Part shown: positions 34,628 to 43,461 of the stretch, piece after piece
Numbering within the stretch: position 1 is the stretch's first letter
Layout: every line of letters starts with the position of its first letter
NCBI RefSeq assembly: GCF_026241895.1
Contig: NZ_JAPJIV010000027.1
Span: 36,295 to 100,294 of the forward strand
Direction: 5' to 3'
DNA from: Pseudomonas sp. RIT-562
GTDB lineage: Bacteria > Pseudomonadota > Gammaproteobacteria > Pseudomonadales > Pseudomonadaceae
Length of the DNA stretch: 64,000 bases
The notes under the pieces: generated by a model
Database searches by the model: none
Told to the model about the DNA's origin: nothing
Seen by the model: the letters and a program-made list of their open reading frames with translations, nothing else
Translations under genes and position numbers: made by a program

Positions 34628-35197
34628 CAAACCAGTTACTCCATGTTCTGCCCTTTTATCAGCCTTTCTCGAATCCAAATTGATCCACCCACTAAGCACT
34701 GCGTGTCAGTTTTCCACATCCTGCAGGTGCGGTTGGCTTCGGTGTAATATCTTCTTACAGAATGCTCAACGATGATGGACAGCCACAGAGCACTGCACTC
34801 TGCTTGACTATGTGGCAACAGCCATATCGCCCATAGCCCATAGCCCATAGCCCATAGCCCATAGCCCACGAAAGAATAGTCGGCTCCATCAAGCGCACGC
34901 AATAAATTAAAGCGTTGAAGTTGCCTGCGTCGATTCCACCAAGGTCTTACCTCCTACAACTCAGCAGCAGTCATTCGCTTCGCCATTGCGGCCGGTAAAT
35001 TCTGCACCGATCGGAATCCCAGCGTCTTCCGACTTGTCATGGGAGCGGTGATAGCTGGCTGTCTGAAACGTTGGCTAGACCGTTAAAGGCCAGGTAGTTG
35101 TTCGGCATTTAATCGCGTTCTGTCTTAACATGGTTGGTTGCCGAAAGAACCGTCATGGCCAAAGCCACGATGGGCTTTCATCCGTTACAAATAAATT
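34628..35197. other. Intergenic stretch with tandem repeat
   Basis: Apart from the CCCATAG repeat, a minus-strand tail near 34965-35045 (GFRSVQNLPAAMAKRMTAAE) looks like the end of a lost gene. The promoter for the next gene should lie after 35100; I cannot define it. Confidence 0.35.
34830..34864. repeat. Seven-base tandem repeat, five copies of CCCATAG
   Basis: Five perfect head-to-tail copies, flanked by degenerate units CATATCG and CCCACGA. It sits 200 bases past the DUF3883 gene, outside any supported gene. Confidence 0.9.
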
Positions 35198-36118
35198 GTG
35201 GTGAAGATGAACAAGCCTTTCATTTCGCTGTGCCCTGAAATTACTCGGGCGCACGCGCTGACGTTGATGGATTGGTTAGAGGATGAGCGCGTCACCTGCT
35301 ATCTGAGCGATTCGCGTCATGTCTCGCGCTCCATCGAGCAAGCCATCGATCGGACTCAATTGCCGATCCTAACCCATCTATTCAACCAAGGCGGCCGATT
35401 CTTCATGGCCTATGACAGGCATGACGTTCCGGTAGGCTTTGTCCGTTTAATCAAAACCGGGTCAAATTGCGAGATAGTCCTAGTCATCGGAGAGAGCGAC
35501 AAATGGGGCCGAAACCTTGGCGCTGGCACGATCCGCGAAGGCATGAAACTGGCGTTCCTCGACATGCGGGCCCAGAAGCTCATCGCCAAGATCCACCCGG
35601 ACAACGCGCGGTCGCTGAAAGCTTTTATTCGCAGCGGCTTTCTGCTTGAGAGCGAAACGCCGTCATTGAAGTCATTTTCCATGACGGCGGGGCGCTATCT
35701 CCAGTTCTTGCGCGAAGGTGCCGTTGGCGACTCCACAAGGATCTACATCACTGAAATCGATAAGGCTAGGCTAGAAATTCTAATCGCGCTCGAGCAAGGC
35801 CCGGCCGTTGTTGAACTCGAACATGAGCTTGAGCGAGCCATTGTCGTCAATCCACATCAAGTGGCGTGCAATGTCGTCACGATGAACTCTAGGGCCCTGC
35901 TGCAGCTGGACGACGAAGAGATCGAAGTAGCCTTGGTCTACCCTGAGGACGCGGACAGCAAAGCAGGGAAACATTCCGTGTATTCCGACATCGGCGCCGC
36001 CATCCTGGGCTATCAGGAGGGAGACGCCATCGACTGGCGAATTTCTGATAAAACCCGCCGGATTGAAATCAGGAAAGTGCTTTATCAGCCGGAGGCTGCG
36101 GGCGATTTCCACCTATAA
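35198..36118 (+). CDS. GNAT acetyltransferase fused to Rnk-type nucleoside diphosphate kinase regulator
   Basis: The 306-residue protein has a GNAT domain at residues 1-170 (NCEIVLVIGESDKWGRNLGA, the acetyl-CoA loop region, then LIAKIHPDNARSLKAFIRSG). Residues 180-306 form a GreA/GreB C-terminal-like Rnk domain (VVELEHELERAIVVNPHQVA; MNSRALLQLDDEEIEVALVY; SVYSDIGAAILGYQEGD). This fusion is known in pseudomonads. Rnk binds RNA polymerase through the secondary channel; how acetylation is connected is unknown. Start choice is uncertain: GTG 35198, GTG 35201 or ATG 35207. Confidence 0.8.
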   Translation: MVKMNKPFISLCPEITRAHALTLMDWLEDERVTCYLSDSRHVSRSIEQAIDRTQLPILTHLFNQGGRFFMAYDRHDVPVGFVRLIKTGSNCEIVLVIGESDKWGRNLGAGTIREGMKLAFLDMRAQKLIAKIHPDNARSLKAFIRSGFLLESETPSLKSFSMTAGRYLQFLREGAVGDSTRIYITEIDKARLEILIALEQGPAVVELEHELERAIVVNPHQVACNVVTMNSRALLQLDDEEIEVALVYPEDADSKAGKHSVYSDIGAAILGYQEGDAIDWRISDKTRRIEIRKVLYQPEAAGDFHL

Positions 36119-36839
36119 CTGCGCCTTTTGCTCAGTGTTTCGTCCATCAGGCGCGAGGATCCCCCGAAGGATAGGCCTCGCTTTCCGTGCCTAATGCGAA
36201 CCGTCTTCTGCAGGCCGCGCCGATCACTATCTATGGCCGGGCTAAAGCGGACGGTTAACTGCCCGTTGGATTGGCCTAAACGTTACCTGCTCAGCCCCAC
36301 GCTAAGTACTAAGTGACCACTTTGAGTTTTTACCAGCGTAAGACTTACTGGATCTCAAAAGCCATTTTTTCTCCACTGCAACTGGGCGGCGAGCTACTAC
36401 GCGTAGCGAGAGCCAAATCATTGATTACGAATAAGGCTCCATGAATCCGGCGCATATCAAGAGATGAGGCATGTCACAAGAATGTGCGGCCCGCAACCCT
36501 CCCCCCCGTGCGGGAGCTTTTATTCCCGAGCTTTCCGTTGATCGCGGGCTAAGTTTTTTGGGATAAGCCCGCCGCTCCTTACAGTCCCGGCCGTGCAAAA
36601 TCGCACCTGGATTCATGAATTTCTGAGCACTGCCACACTTTCGGCAGCGAACAGTCATGAGATTTCAGTGTCAGCTGAATGCTTGAAACGATCGATATCG
36701 TTAGAGATTAGTTCGGGTTAAGAATGGGGAGCATCATGCAACCAAGAATTAATCATCACTGATATCATTTTTTAATCATTGACCGAATCATATTCTATCG
36801 ATAGTCTGCGCTCATACCGACTGACCGAGAGCAGAAACA
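36119..36839. other. Mostly gene-free; hairpin and promoter region
   Basis: At 36490-36514 CCCGCA and TGCGGG flank 13 bases, followed by a weak AGCTTTTA; it may be a terminator. A minus frame 36425-36658 begins MTVRCRKCGSAQKFMNPGA with a CxxC, but the rest looks random. The last 100 bases are AT-rich and should carry the promoter of the 36840 gene. Confidence 0.4.
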
Positions 36840-37532
36840 ATGAGCACATACTGGCGTGAAAAATTCGAACACAACTTCATCCAAACTGAAAAAAAGCTCG
36901 GCCTGGACGAGATCCTTCAGGAAGCGCAGGACGCATATTGGGGATCATTAGGCGCTTCGCTGATGAAGTTTATTGGCGAAATCGAGCCGGAGAAGTTGGA
37001 GAGTCTGGATAGACTCTACGACGGCGAAATCCCTGTACGGATGGCGGCCAATGATTGCTATGACTATGCGATCAATGGGCGACTCAAGCTCGCTAAGGAT
37101 GGTGCAGAGCAAACTCAGATGAATGACAACTGGGGTCGGCTAGCAACCCTGGTGCTGTCAGCCAGACCAGATATTGAAGTGTTTTCACCACGCATCGGAG
37201 GCCGCGAAATGGTTCTACCGAAAGGTCTCGAACACATCCTGTTTCATGCGTTGGTCAGAGCTCGACTCGATCTGGATACTCATCCGAAATTTGATGATAA
37301 CGACGCGGTTCCCATGTTTTTGTCCGGCGAGGACAACTGCGGTTACCTCACGCTAAAAGAAATCGCTGTGTTGGGACAAATGTCAGAACGAGCCGTGCGC
37401 AATGCGGCTCAACCGACAGCAGCGGATCGACTGTACACACGCAAGGAAAAAAACCAGACCGTGGTCGACGCCGGTGAGGCGCTGCGCTGGTTGAAAGGTC
37501 GCAGGGGGTTTGTCGTCACACGGGCGGATTAA
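36840..37532 (+). CDS. Hypothetical protein with C-terminal HTH-like domain
   Basis: A 230-residue protein starting at ATG 36840. The first two thirds are helical and unrecognised (LGLDEILQEAQDAYWGSLGA). The last 65 residues look like a winged or excisionase-type HTH: YLTLKEIAVLGQMSERAVRN, then RLYTRKEKNQTVVDAGEALR. It is followed after 48 bases by a uracil-DNA-glycosylase-like gene on the same strand, with a terminator after the pair, so they form a two-gene operon. A DNA-binding partner or regulator role is inferred. Confidence 0.6.
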   Translation: MSTYWREKFEHNFIQTEKKLGLDEILQEAQDAYWGSLGASLMKFIGEIEPEKLESLDRLYDGEIPVRMAANDCYDYAINGRLKLAKDGAEQTQMNDNWGRLATLVLSARPDIEVFSPRIGGREMVLPKGLEHILFHALVRARLDLDTHPKFDDNDAVPMFLSGEDNCGYLTLKEIAVLGQMSERAVRNAAQPTAADRLYTRKEKNQTVVDAGEALRWLKGRRGFVVTRAD

Positions 37533-37580
37533 CGCTCATCCTCCCAAACATACAATTGCCCATCGCCACAGGACACCATC

Positions 37581-38360
37581 ATGAGCTTCGAACAGTTCAG
37601 CCACCTGCTTTCCTCATCCACCCACAATTTTGCCACGTTGCCAGCTGAACTTTTGCTCGCCTCAGAAGGCAACCTTCAGACCTTTTATGCCCCGTTTGAT
37701 CACGTCAATTCCGGTGCCCGAATCGTATTGTGCGGCATCACGCCGGGCTTGCAGCAGGCCAGCCGTGCTTTGGATGAAGCGCGTAAACAACTGCGCCAAG
37801 GCGCCTCCATTGAGCAGGCCAAGCAAGCCGCAAAGGAAACTGCCAGTTTTGCAGGGCCCATGCGTAAAAACCTGACCAGCATGCTGGATCACATTGGGCT
37901 ACATCAGCTGCTGGGCATTGAAAGCTGCGCACAACTGTTCGATACACACCGTCATCTGGTGCATTACACCTCGGCACTGAGGTACCCGGTTTTTCTTGAT
38001 GGTCAGAATTACAGCGGCAGCCCCGCCATACTGAGTCGTGCCAGCCTACGCCATCAGGTAGAAACGCATCTGGCAGACGAGATCCGGGCACTAGGCCCGC
38101 AGTGCCTCTATGTCCCCTTGGGGCCAAAGGTCACTGAGGTTTTTCAGCACTTGCAAACCAAAGGCCTGTTGAAAGCCGAGCAGCTCTTGGACGGTTTGCC
38201 GCATCCCTCCGGCGCCAACGCAGAGCGGATCAGCTATTTCTTGGGCGGCAAACCTCGGGAAACGCTGTCGAGCAAAACCAATGCCTCAGTGTTGGACGCA
38301 GCCAAAGCCCGGCTCCAGGCTAAATTGACCAAGTTGCGAAGCGAAATGCGGAAGGATTGA
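37581..38360 (+). CDS. Uracil-DNA-glycosylase-superfamily protein
   Basis: The 259-residue protein has UDG-fold signatures at both ends of the core: RIVLCGITPGLQQASRALDE, motif 1 with GITPG in place of GQDPY-type loops, and LLDGLPHPSGANAERISYFL, motif 2 with HPSGAN. A basic, helical C-terminus (AKARLQAKLTKLRSEMRKD) could bind DNA. The lineage is not a housekeeping Ung. Glycosylases of this fold have been reported as phage defence against modified bases, and the island setting fits, but the target base is unknown. It is the second gene of an operon ended by the terminator at 38493. Confidence 0.72.
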   Translation: MSFEQFSHLLSSSTHNFATLPAELLLASEGNLQTFYAPFDHVNSGARIVLCGITPGLQQASRALDEARKQLRQGASIEQAKQAAKETASFAGPMRKNLTSMLDHIGLHQLLGIESCAQLFDTHRHLVHYTSALRYPVFLDGQNYSGSPAILSRASLRHQVETHLADEIRALGPQCLYVPLGPKVTEVFQHLQTKGLLKAEQLLDGLPHPSGANAERISYFLGGKPRETLSSKTNASVLDAAKARLQAKLTKLRSEMRKD

Positions 38361-38492
38361 AGATCACTAGGAGAATGTTTGCCGCTCCAGCATCGTCTCG
38401 CTAAACATCAGTTGTAGTCACCGCCTGGGGTGGGGCGGAAGTACCCCCTCTCTCGTATCGCTAGGTTCACCTAGCTTGACTGCCCGACAGTC

Positions 38493-38527
38493 AAAGCGGT
38501 CACTGGGATTCAGTGACCGCTTTTTTT
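38493..38527 (+). terminator. Rho-independent terminator
   Basis: A perfect 12-base stem, AAGCGGTCACTG and CAGTGACCGCTT, with a four-base loop, then seven T. It ends the UDG-like operon. Confidence 0.92.
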
Positions 38528-38775
38528 ATATAGGGCCTAATTATCTGATTTAACTTCTCGCTTGCGCGCGTGCGACTTACCCGGTGGGCTGCATTTTCCA
38601 GACGCTGCTATTAGGGTTAGTTGTTTTCCGCAGTGATCGCAGCAGATTCGGAGACGCTATGCTGCTGTAGCCGCTCAGCCCTGAGCTGATTTGCGAAACT
38701 CCTTCGGTATTCTGAGTCTCACCCAAATGCAAGATGCGAGCTTACAAATTTGCACGCCCTGAGCTCAAAAAAGTG

Positions 38776-39003
38776 TCAGCCCTCCTGTCCTGACAACGTG
38801 TATTGCAGTCTTTCCTGGTTAAGCTTCTGACAATCACCTTCAGCTTCAGCACGTGTCGGATAAACAGCCTTCAGACGCAGCTTTTCCTGATTGTCATAGA
38901 GATTGAAGCCTAAAGGTGCGGTCTGACAATAAAAGCGAGATCCGTTACGCATCGATCCCGTTTCGGTGGGGACTGCAGGTACCACAACAAATCTCGAAAT
39001 CAT
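38776..39003 (-). CDS. Small hypothetical protein, 75 aa
   Basis: ATG 39003 has a strong ribosome site (GGAGAGGA, seven bases upstream). It is beta-rich at first (RFVVVPAVPTETG; SRFYCQTAPLGFNLYDN), then has a helix (TRAEAEGDCQKLNQERLQY). The family is not recognised. Confidence 0.65.
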   Translation of the reverse strand: MISRFVVVPAVPTETGSMRNGSRFYCQTAPLGFNLYDNQEKLRLKAVYPTRAEAEGDCQKLNQERLQYTLSGQEG

Positions 39004-39598
39004 CTTCGCGTCCTCTCCAAGATCCGCACACTATCAGCGGCTATTGGCCACCACGGCAAGCAGATTTCCGCAGTTTCCGATGAGAAGCACGAGCGGTCTA
39101 TGGAGGTTGGACGCATCGTAAAAAGGTTAACTGATCGCTCCCGCAGCTCTACTTTCTGGACAGGCATCTATTCCTTAAAAGCCTCCTGCTACGCTGACCT
39201 CTTCCACAGCGAAATCGCGATGCCAAATTCAGACCTGCTAACGTACTTTAAGCCTCTTTGGAAAATTCGAGGTTGGGATCTTATGTCAGACCTTTTTAAC
39301 GCTGCTTCCGAGATTATAGCTATACCTCCTTTTCATCAAAGGCGGGTGCCACCAAGGCTTGGCAGACTTACCAAGATGCAGCCATAAATCCCTAAAGACG
39401 AACCTTGGGACAAAGATAATCAATTTGCATTTAATATACTCTGACGTCCTGTCTACTGATTTTAAATCCGAAATCGCAGAAGGAAAGAATATTTTCTTAA
39501 TAAAATTCATAAATTGCAACAACCAGTTACAAACAATAGGTTCTTTGATGCCGCCATGAATGAGATAATTATCTGTTGATTGTTCTGGAGGGTATACT
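39004..39598. other. AT-rich stretch without a supportable gene
   Basis: The sequence is AT-rich, and open frames on both strands look random. It resembles the AT-rich end described for GInt elements, but no yccA-like repeat is present. The strong ribosome site at its end belongs to the small gene at 39599. Confidence 0.4.
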
Positions 39599-39718
39599 AT
39601 GACCACATTTCAATTCATTGCAGGCATGATATTATGTTTGATTGCGCTCGGCGTTAGAGCCTACTTACTTATTCAATATTATGGAAAAGAACAAGCGGGC
39701 CGTTCAAAAAACCAGTGA
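39599..39718 (+). CDS. 39-residue single-pass membrane peptide
   Basis: ATG 39599 follows a near-perfect GGAGG seven bases upstream. One membrane helix (FIAGMILCLIALGVRAYLLI) is followed by a short basic tail (YYGKEQAGRSKNQ). It could be a small membrane regulator or a type I toxin-like peptide. The ribosome site is the main reason to call it real. Confidence 0.6.
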   Translation: MTTFQFIAGMILCLIALGVRAYLLIQYYGKEQAGRSKNQ

Positions 39719-39813
39719 ATAACGGCATGGAAGCTTGCCGTTAACAGTTGTGATTGCCTGCTTGCTACGTCACATATAAGCCCCGAAGTCGCGAGCCATC
39801 GGGGTTTTGAGTT

Positions 39814-40180
39814 ATGGATTGGAACAAAATTAACACCGCGACTCAAACGGTAAGGCTGGCCGGTGCTGTCTTTGAAGGTCTTGGCAGTTTTCAAACCGGC
39901 TATGCTGCGGATCTGGGACTCGACTATTCGTTATTTTTCCTTTGTTTCATGGGAGTCACCATCGTCTGCCGTTTGCTGAATGCCGGGTGGGTAGTCAAAT
40001 GCAATCCCTTTGGCGCTTCCAGCACTTCGAGTACTTAATGTTGTTGGCGGTGGTTCGTTTTGGCCAGTGGGTACACAATAGCCTGAGCTATGGCTTAATG
40101 GCGGCTTTGTTGGGACTCGGCTATGGCCTTAATTACTCCCGGATCAACGAACGGCCGCGCACGAAGCGCCGCCAGGGCTG
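39814..40180 (+). pseudogene. Frameshifted membrane-protein fragment
   Basis: Two plus-strand frames follow each other. The first has TVRLAGAVFEGLGSFQTGYA and a hydrophobic FFLCFMGVTIVC; the second has LMLLAVVRFGQWVHNSLSYG, then LMAALLGLGYGLNYSRI and a basic end. Together they look like a small membrane protein of a conjugative or phage-related type, broken near 40030. The family is not certain. Confidence 0.35.
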
Positions 40181-40711
40181 ACCGCACAATCGCTGTTGCT
40201 ATTCAGTCTGTCCTGTTTTCTCGGGGTCTTCGGCTTTCCCTTTGTCGCCGGTAAGCTTATCGTCTATGGCGGCGTGCAAGGCAAGCTGTTCAGTGTCGGG
40301 TGATTGCGACATTGGTGTGGCTGATTGCATTGGTCGATGGCTGAGTTTGGCATTTTCAAGCGTGCGTGGGACTTAACGTATGAAGCCCCCCCCAAAAAAA
40401 CTGGAACTGCACCGCAGCGAGGATAACTCCAAGAAATCTGCTGAAACATAAGGCGTGATTGATGCCATAGGAGAAGCTAACTGATCGATCGAGAGCTCTC
40501 GGCACAAAAGCTAACGTGAGTCAGCGAGCCTAATATCCCCTCTGCTCAGATCGGAAAAAGCCGTGCGGATGTAGAAAATCACAAATATACTCCCTGTCGT
40601 TACAATTTATTAGCGAAAGCTGTGGTGATGCCTGGCCCTGTACCGAACTGAGTTTTGTTGGGCGACATGGCTCAATTGATACGTTAACCAACCTTCAGAT
40701 ATACAGAGGTA
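40181..40711. other. No supportable gene
   Basis: A hydrophobic plus-strand tail continues to about 40300 (probably more of the broken membrane gene). The rest is intergenic, ending with the AGAGGT ribosome site of the DUF421 gene. Confidence 0.35.
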
Positions 40712-41407
40712 ATGATGTCGCCTTTTGATATACAGCGGATGCTAATAGACGAGTTTCCGTTTGCATTTTTGTTAGAAGTAGGTTTCCGAGCGACCTTTGC
40801 ATTCCTTGCTGTATTTTTATTCCTAAAATCCAGTGGTAGGCGAGGAATCAGGCAACTTTCTCTCTTTGAACTCGTTGTTATTTTGACGCTTGGCTCCGCC
40901 GCTGGAGACGTATCCTTCTACCATGATGTCCCACTACTGCCAGTTGCCGTTGTTTTTTCCACGCTTTTGTTGCTTTACCGCGTTACAGTATTTGCCATGA
41001 CAAAAAGCAAAAAATTTGAATCATGGATTGATGGCATCCCTGTTACTGTTATTAGCAATGGATTATATGAAATTAAAGCTTTCGATACGCTCAATATGTC
41101 CTATAGCGAGTTGTTGATGGAGCTTCGGCAGCAAGGTGTTGAACATTTAGGACAGGTAAGATTAGCGCTTGTAGAAACTGATGGAGACGTCAGCCTTTAT
41201 TTCTATGAGGAAGAAGACTTGCGCCCAGGATTGTCAGTCCTACCTCAAGAGCATCGCTCAGAATTTAAAAAAATACCCGCGTCAGCAATTTATTGTTGCG
41301 TGAAGTGCGGTGCCGCGCAATCTATCGATAAGGAACGTGAAGCACGTTGCTTACGATGCGATCATGACGTCTGGTCGGCGGCACTGAGCACTCGACGCTG
41401 TAGATGA
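40712..41407 (+). CDS. DUF421 / YetF-like membrane protein with C-terminal zinc ribbon
   Basis: A 231-residue protein with three membrane segments in the first 95 residues (ATFAFLAVFLFLKSSGRRGI; LSLFELVVILTLGSAAGDVS; VAVVFSTLLLLYRVTVFAM). A cytosolic DUF421 domain follows (VISNGLYEIKAFDTLNMSYS; ELLMELRQQGVEHLGQVRLA). The end holds two cysteine pairs (YCCVKCGAAQ and ARCLRCD), a likely zinc ribbon. The family is linked with spore and stress physiology in Bacillus but the function is unclear. Start ATG 40712 or 40715; AGAGGT precedes. Confidence 0.85.
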   Translation: MMSPFDIQRMLIDEFPFAFLLEVGFRATFAFLAVFLFLKSSGRRGIRQLSLFELVVILTLGSAAGDVSFYHDVPLLPVAVVFSTLLLLYRVTVFAMTKSKKFESWIDGIPVTVISNGLYEIKAFDTLNMSYSELLMELRQQGVEHLGQVRLALVETDGDVSLYFYEEEDLRPGLSVLPQEHRSEFKKIPASAIYCCVKCGAAQSIDKEREARCLRCDHDVWSAALSTRRCR

Positions 41408-41489
41408 CGATCTTGGGGACTCATTGATGTGAGCGAGGGCGCTCGGCACATTATGGCGATCACCTGCGCTAACAAGCGTGTGTACGAGT

Positions 41490-41780
41490 TTACGCAACAT
41501 GCCTTTCGGTAGGCTTGAGAGTGATCGCGAGTCGCCTGGCACACCCAACGCCCCATGCTAAAGCGCGAGTCATCGATTCACTTGGCCTTGAATCAAACGC
41601 TTCTTCATGCAAAGCCATCCCGCTCGCTGCATAAACCCCGATGAACATTTGCGTGTTTCCTGTAGGCGACAGCCTCACTTGGACATCGATAAACCTGCCG
41701 TCTTCCAACGTCTCGTCGTGTGTCCGATGATGAAGCGTAGGATCAGCCCATTGCCAGAATACGTCTCCGCGAATTCGCAT
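41490..41780 (-). CDS. Small hypothetical protein, 96 aa
   Basis: ATG 41780 lies seven bases after AGGAGGG, a strong ribosome site that rules out the longer frame. It reads MRIRGDVFWQWADPTLHHR and then beta-rich VQVRLSPTGNTQMFIGVYAA. It looks like an intact soluble protein of a type seen in pseudomonads; function unknown. Confidence 0.6.
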   Translation of the reverse strand: MRIRGDVFWQWADPTLHHRTHDETLEDGRFIDVQVRLSPTGNTQMFIGVYAASGMALHEEAFDSRPSESMTRALAWGVGCARRLAITLKPTERHVA

Positions 41781-42385
41781 GCTCCGCCCTCCTAGACTTA
41801 GTCTCATACGCTGGAGAATTCACCATAGCGCAGTGACGCGGTGACGCAACGGGTAGGTTTAAGATAAATGCAAAATCGGATGATTGGTGCCGATTCCTGT
41901 ACAAAGTTAGAAATCTGCACAGGTTCTCGAATTTTACGTCCTCGGGGTGTGAGGTTTTGATAGTTGCCAGAAGCTCCATCAGCCGTACACCACGCATACG
42001 GATTCTGATCGCCGACTGCCCGACGGCCTTGGTATCGAGCACGCGGTGGCCCATTTCTACTCGAGCAGGATTGCCAAGTCACCTAGCACCATTCTTTCGA
42101 TGCCGGCTCTTGGGCAGTTACTTAATCTCTTAGATTTCCCCCTAGCTTGCGGTAGAGCGGCGTGGAAGACTGCCGATGGTGATGGCTATTCCCTTCACGA
42201 ATGCATGAAATGAGTCAAATCAATTGGTTGACCAATCAAGTTGACGAAGCACCGATGCTGACATCGGATAGGGAGCCAGCATGTACCTAGTGAATCTGTG
42301 CGTGAAATGCGTCGTACGACAATAGGTTGCTTGTCCGACTTGTCCTCAATGAAGGTAAACAAACAGCCCGGGGCAACGTGCTAAA
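41781..42385. other. No supportable gene
   Basis: Only weak frames are present on both strands. Probably decayed DNA in front of the dehydrogenase remnant. Confidence 0.35.
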
Positions 42386-42560
42386 TAGCGATGCTCTCCC
42401 CCGGCAGCTGGCCCCCATCTCAGTCGCGTGTCAGCCCTGTCGGGAAGTATCCGAGAGTATGACGTAATCATGCTAGCGCTCCCCAGCATCGTCGGGCAGC
42501 GCAGGCAGTTGAAGTCGGCATACGGTATTCGAAGCAGTTCAGCCTGCCCGCTCAGATGAG
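42386..42560 (-). pseudogene. Remnant of a formaldehyde-dehydrogenase-type gene
   Basis: About 170 bases align with 59295-59480 of the intact dehydrogenase: GCGATGCTCTCCCCCGG, ATGACGTAATC, and CAGTTGAAGTCGGCATACGG against CAGTTGAAGTCAGCGTAAGG. It covers the region between the MLSDIFPTGWHA and QAELLRVPY segments. The frame is broken and both ends are gone. Confidence 0.7.
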
Positions 42561-42725
42561 GCCCGATTGGGCTGACGGATACTCATAATCGGGGAGCAAA
42601 CACTCACCTCACTAATGCCGCGAGTTGCGCAAATCGAATAAAGGCTACTCCGCTCTGAAAAAAGCTTCAGTAAGCAAATATTTACCAGCATATGATTTCG
42701 ATCACAATGGGTAAAAGTTTCGCCC

Positions 42726-42947
42726 TTACTTCGGACTTTTGAAGCACTCCGCAGTACTGGAAAATAGCGTTCCAGCTTGCTGAGCGAGCTTAAGCCACTC
42801 AACGTCAGTGATGAGGCCTTCACGCTCCATGTCGTCAGCAGATTTCAACAGTCTGTGATACCTGTCCTCTGCATCGATGCGATTTTCAGGCAGAGTGAAG
42901 AGCCGTCTCCATGCTGTTATGGCCTGCTGCCTCTGCACATCTCTCAT
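42726..42947 (-). CDS. Small hypothetical protein, 73 aa
   Basis: Starts MRDVQRQQAITAWRRLFTLP at 42947 with GGCAGG close by. A charged helical protein (DAEDRYHRLLKSADDMERE; ITDVEWLKLAQQAGTLFSS) with natural amino-acid use. The family is not known. Confidence 0.5.
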   Translation of the reverse strand: MRDVQRQQAITAWRRLFTLPENRIDAEDRYHRLLKSADDMEREGLITDVEWLKLAQQAGTLFSSTAECFKSPK

Positions 42948-43461
42948 CCTGCCACCCCAGTTTGTTTGGGATAAATATCCTGGGTAATTTATCGAAAACG
43001 GAGACACTTGCAAAGCGATCTTGGGCAGATGAAGAACGGGCAAGATTCGCGTTCGCAGGGGCATGTGTAACGTTTTCCTCCAGAATTACTCGTCCCAATA
43101 AAGACGATTCGACTGGCGCAGGAAGTCAACATAAGCCATCGCATGCCGCGAAGGATGAGGATTGCAGCAAGGTAATTCTGACGCCCGATGATAATCCTAC
43201 GACCCTGACAGAGAGCACTATCGACGGTGTTCTGGCTACTTAGCCGCAGTGCAGCCTGTCAAAGCTGGACGTGAGGGATTCCGAAGGCCGGCGAATACGT
43301 CCGTTTTGCGGCTCTTTGTTTGTCCGCATTGAGCCCGGGACGAATCATCCAAAACTCCAGCGTCGAATGAAGTCATCGCTTGCACATTTGCTCGAACCAT
43401 TCCTTGCGCGCATCCGTCCTAGCTATATCACCTTCCTTCGATCAGCAAGTCGGAGCCGCCG
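42948..43461. other. No clear gene
   Basis: A plus frame reaching 43243 ends with a protein-like stretch (SKVILTPDDNPTTLTESTID) but overlaps the small minus-strand gene and has no ribosome site. Possibly a gene remnant. Confidence 0.35.

Noticed and set aside
39004..40711. The AT-rich stretch as the right end of the GInt island
   Set aside because: No yccA coding sequence or repeat of the left junction follows, and accessory-type genes continue to the window edge.
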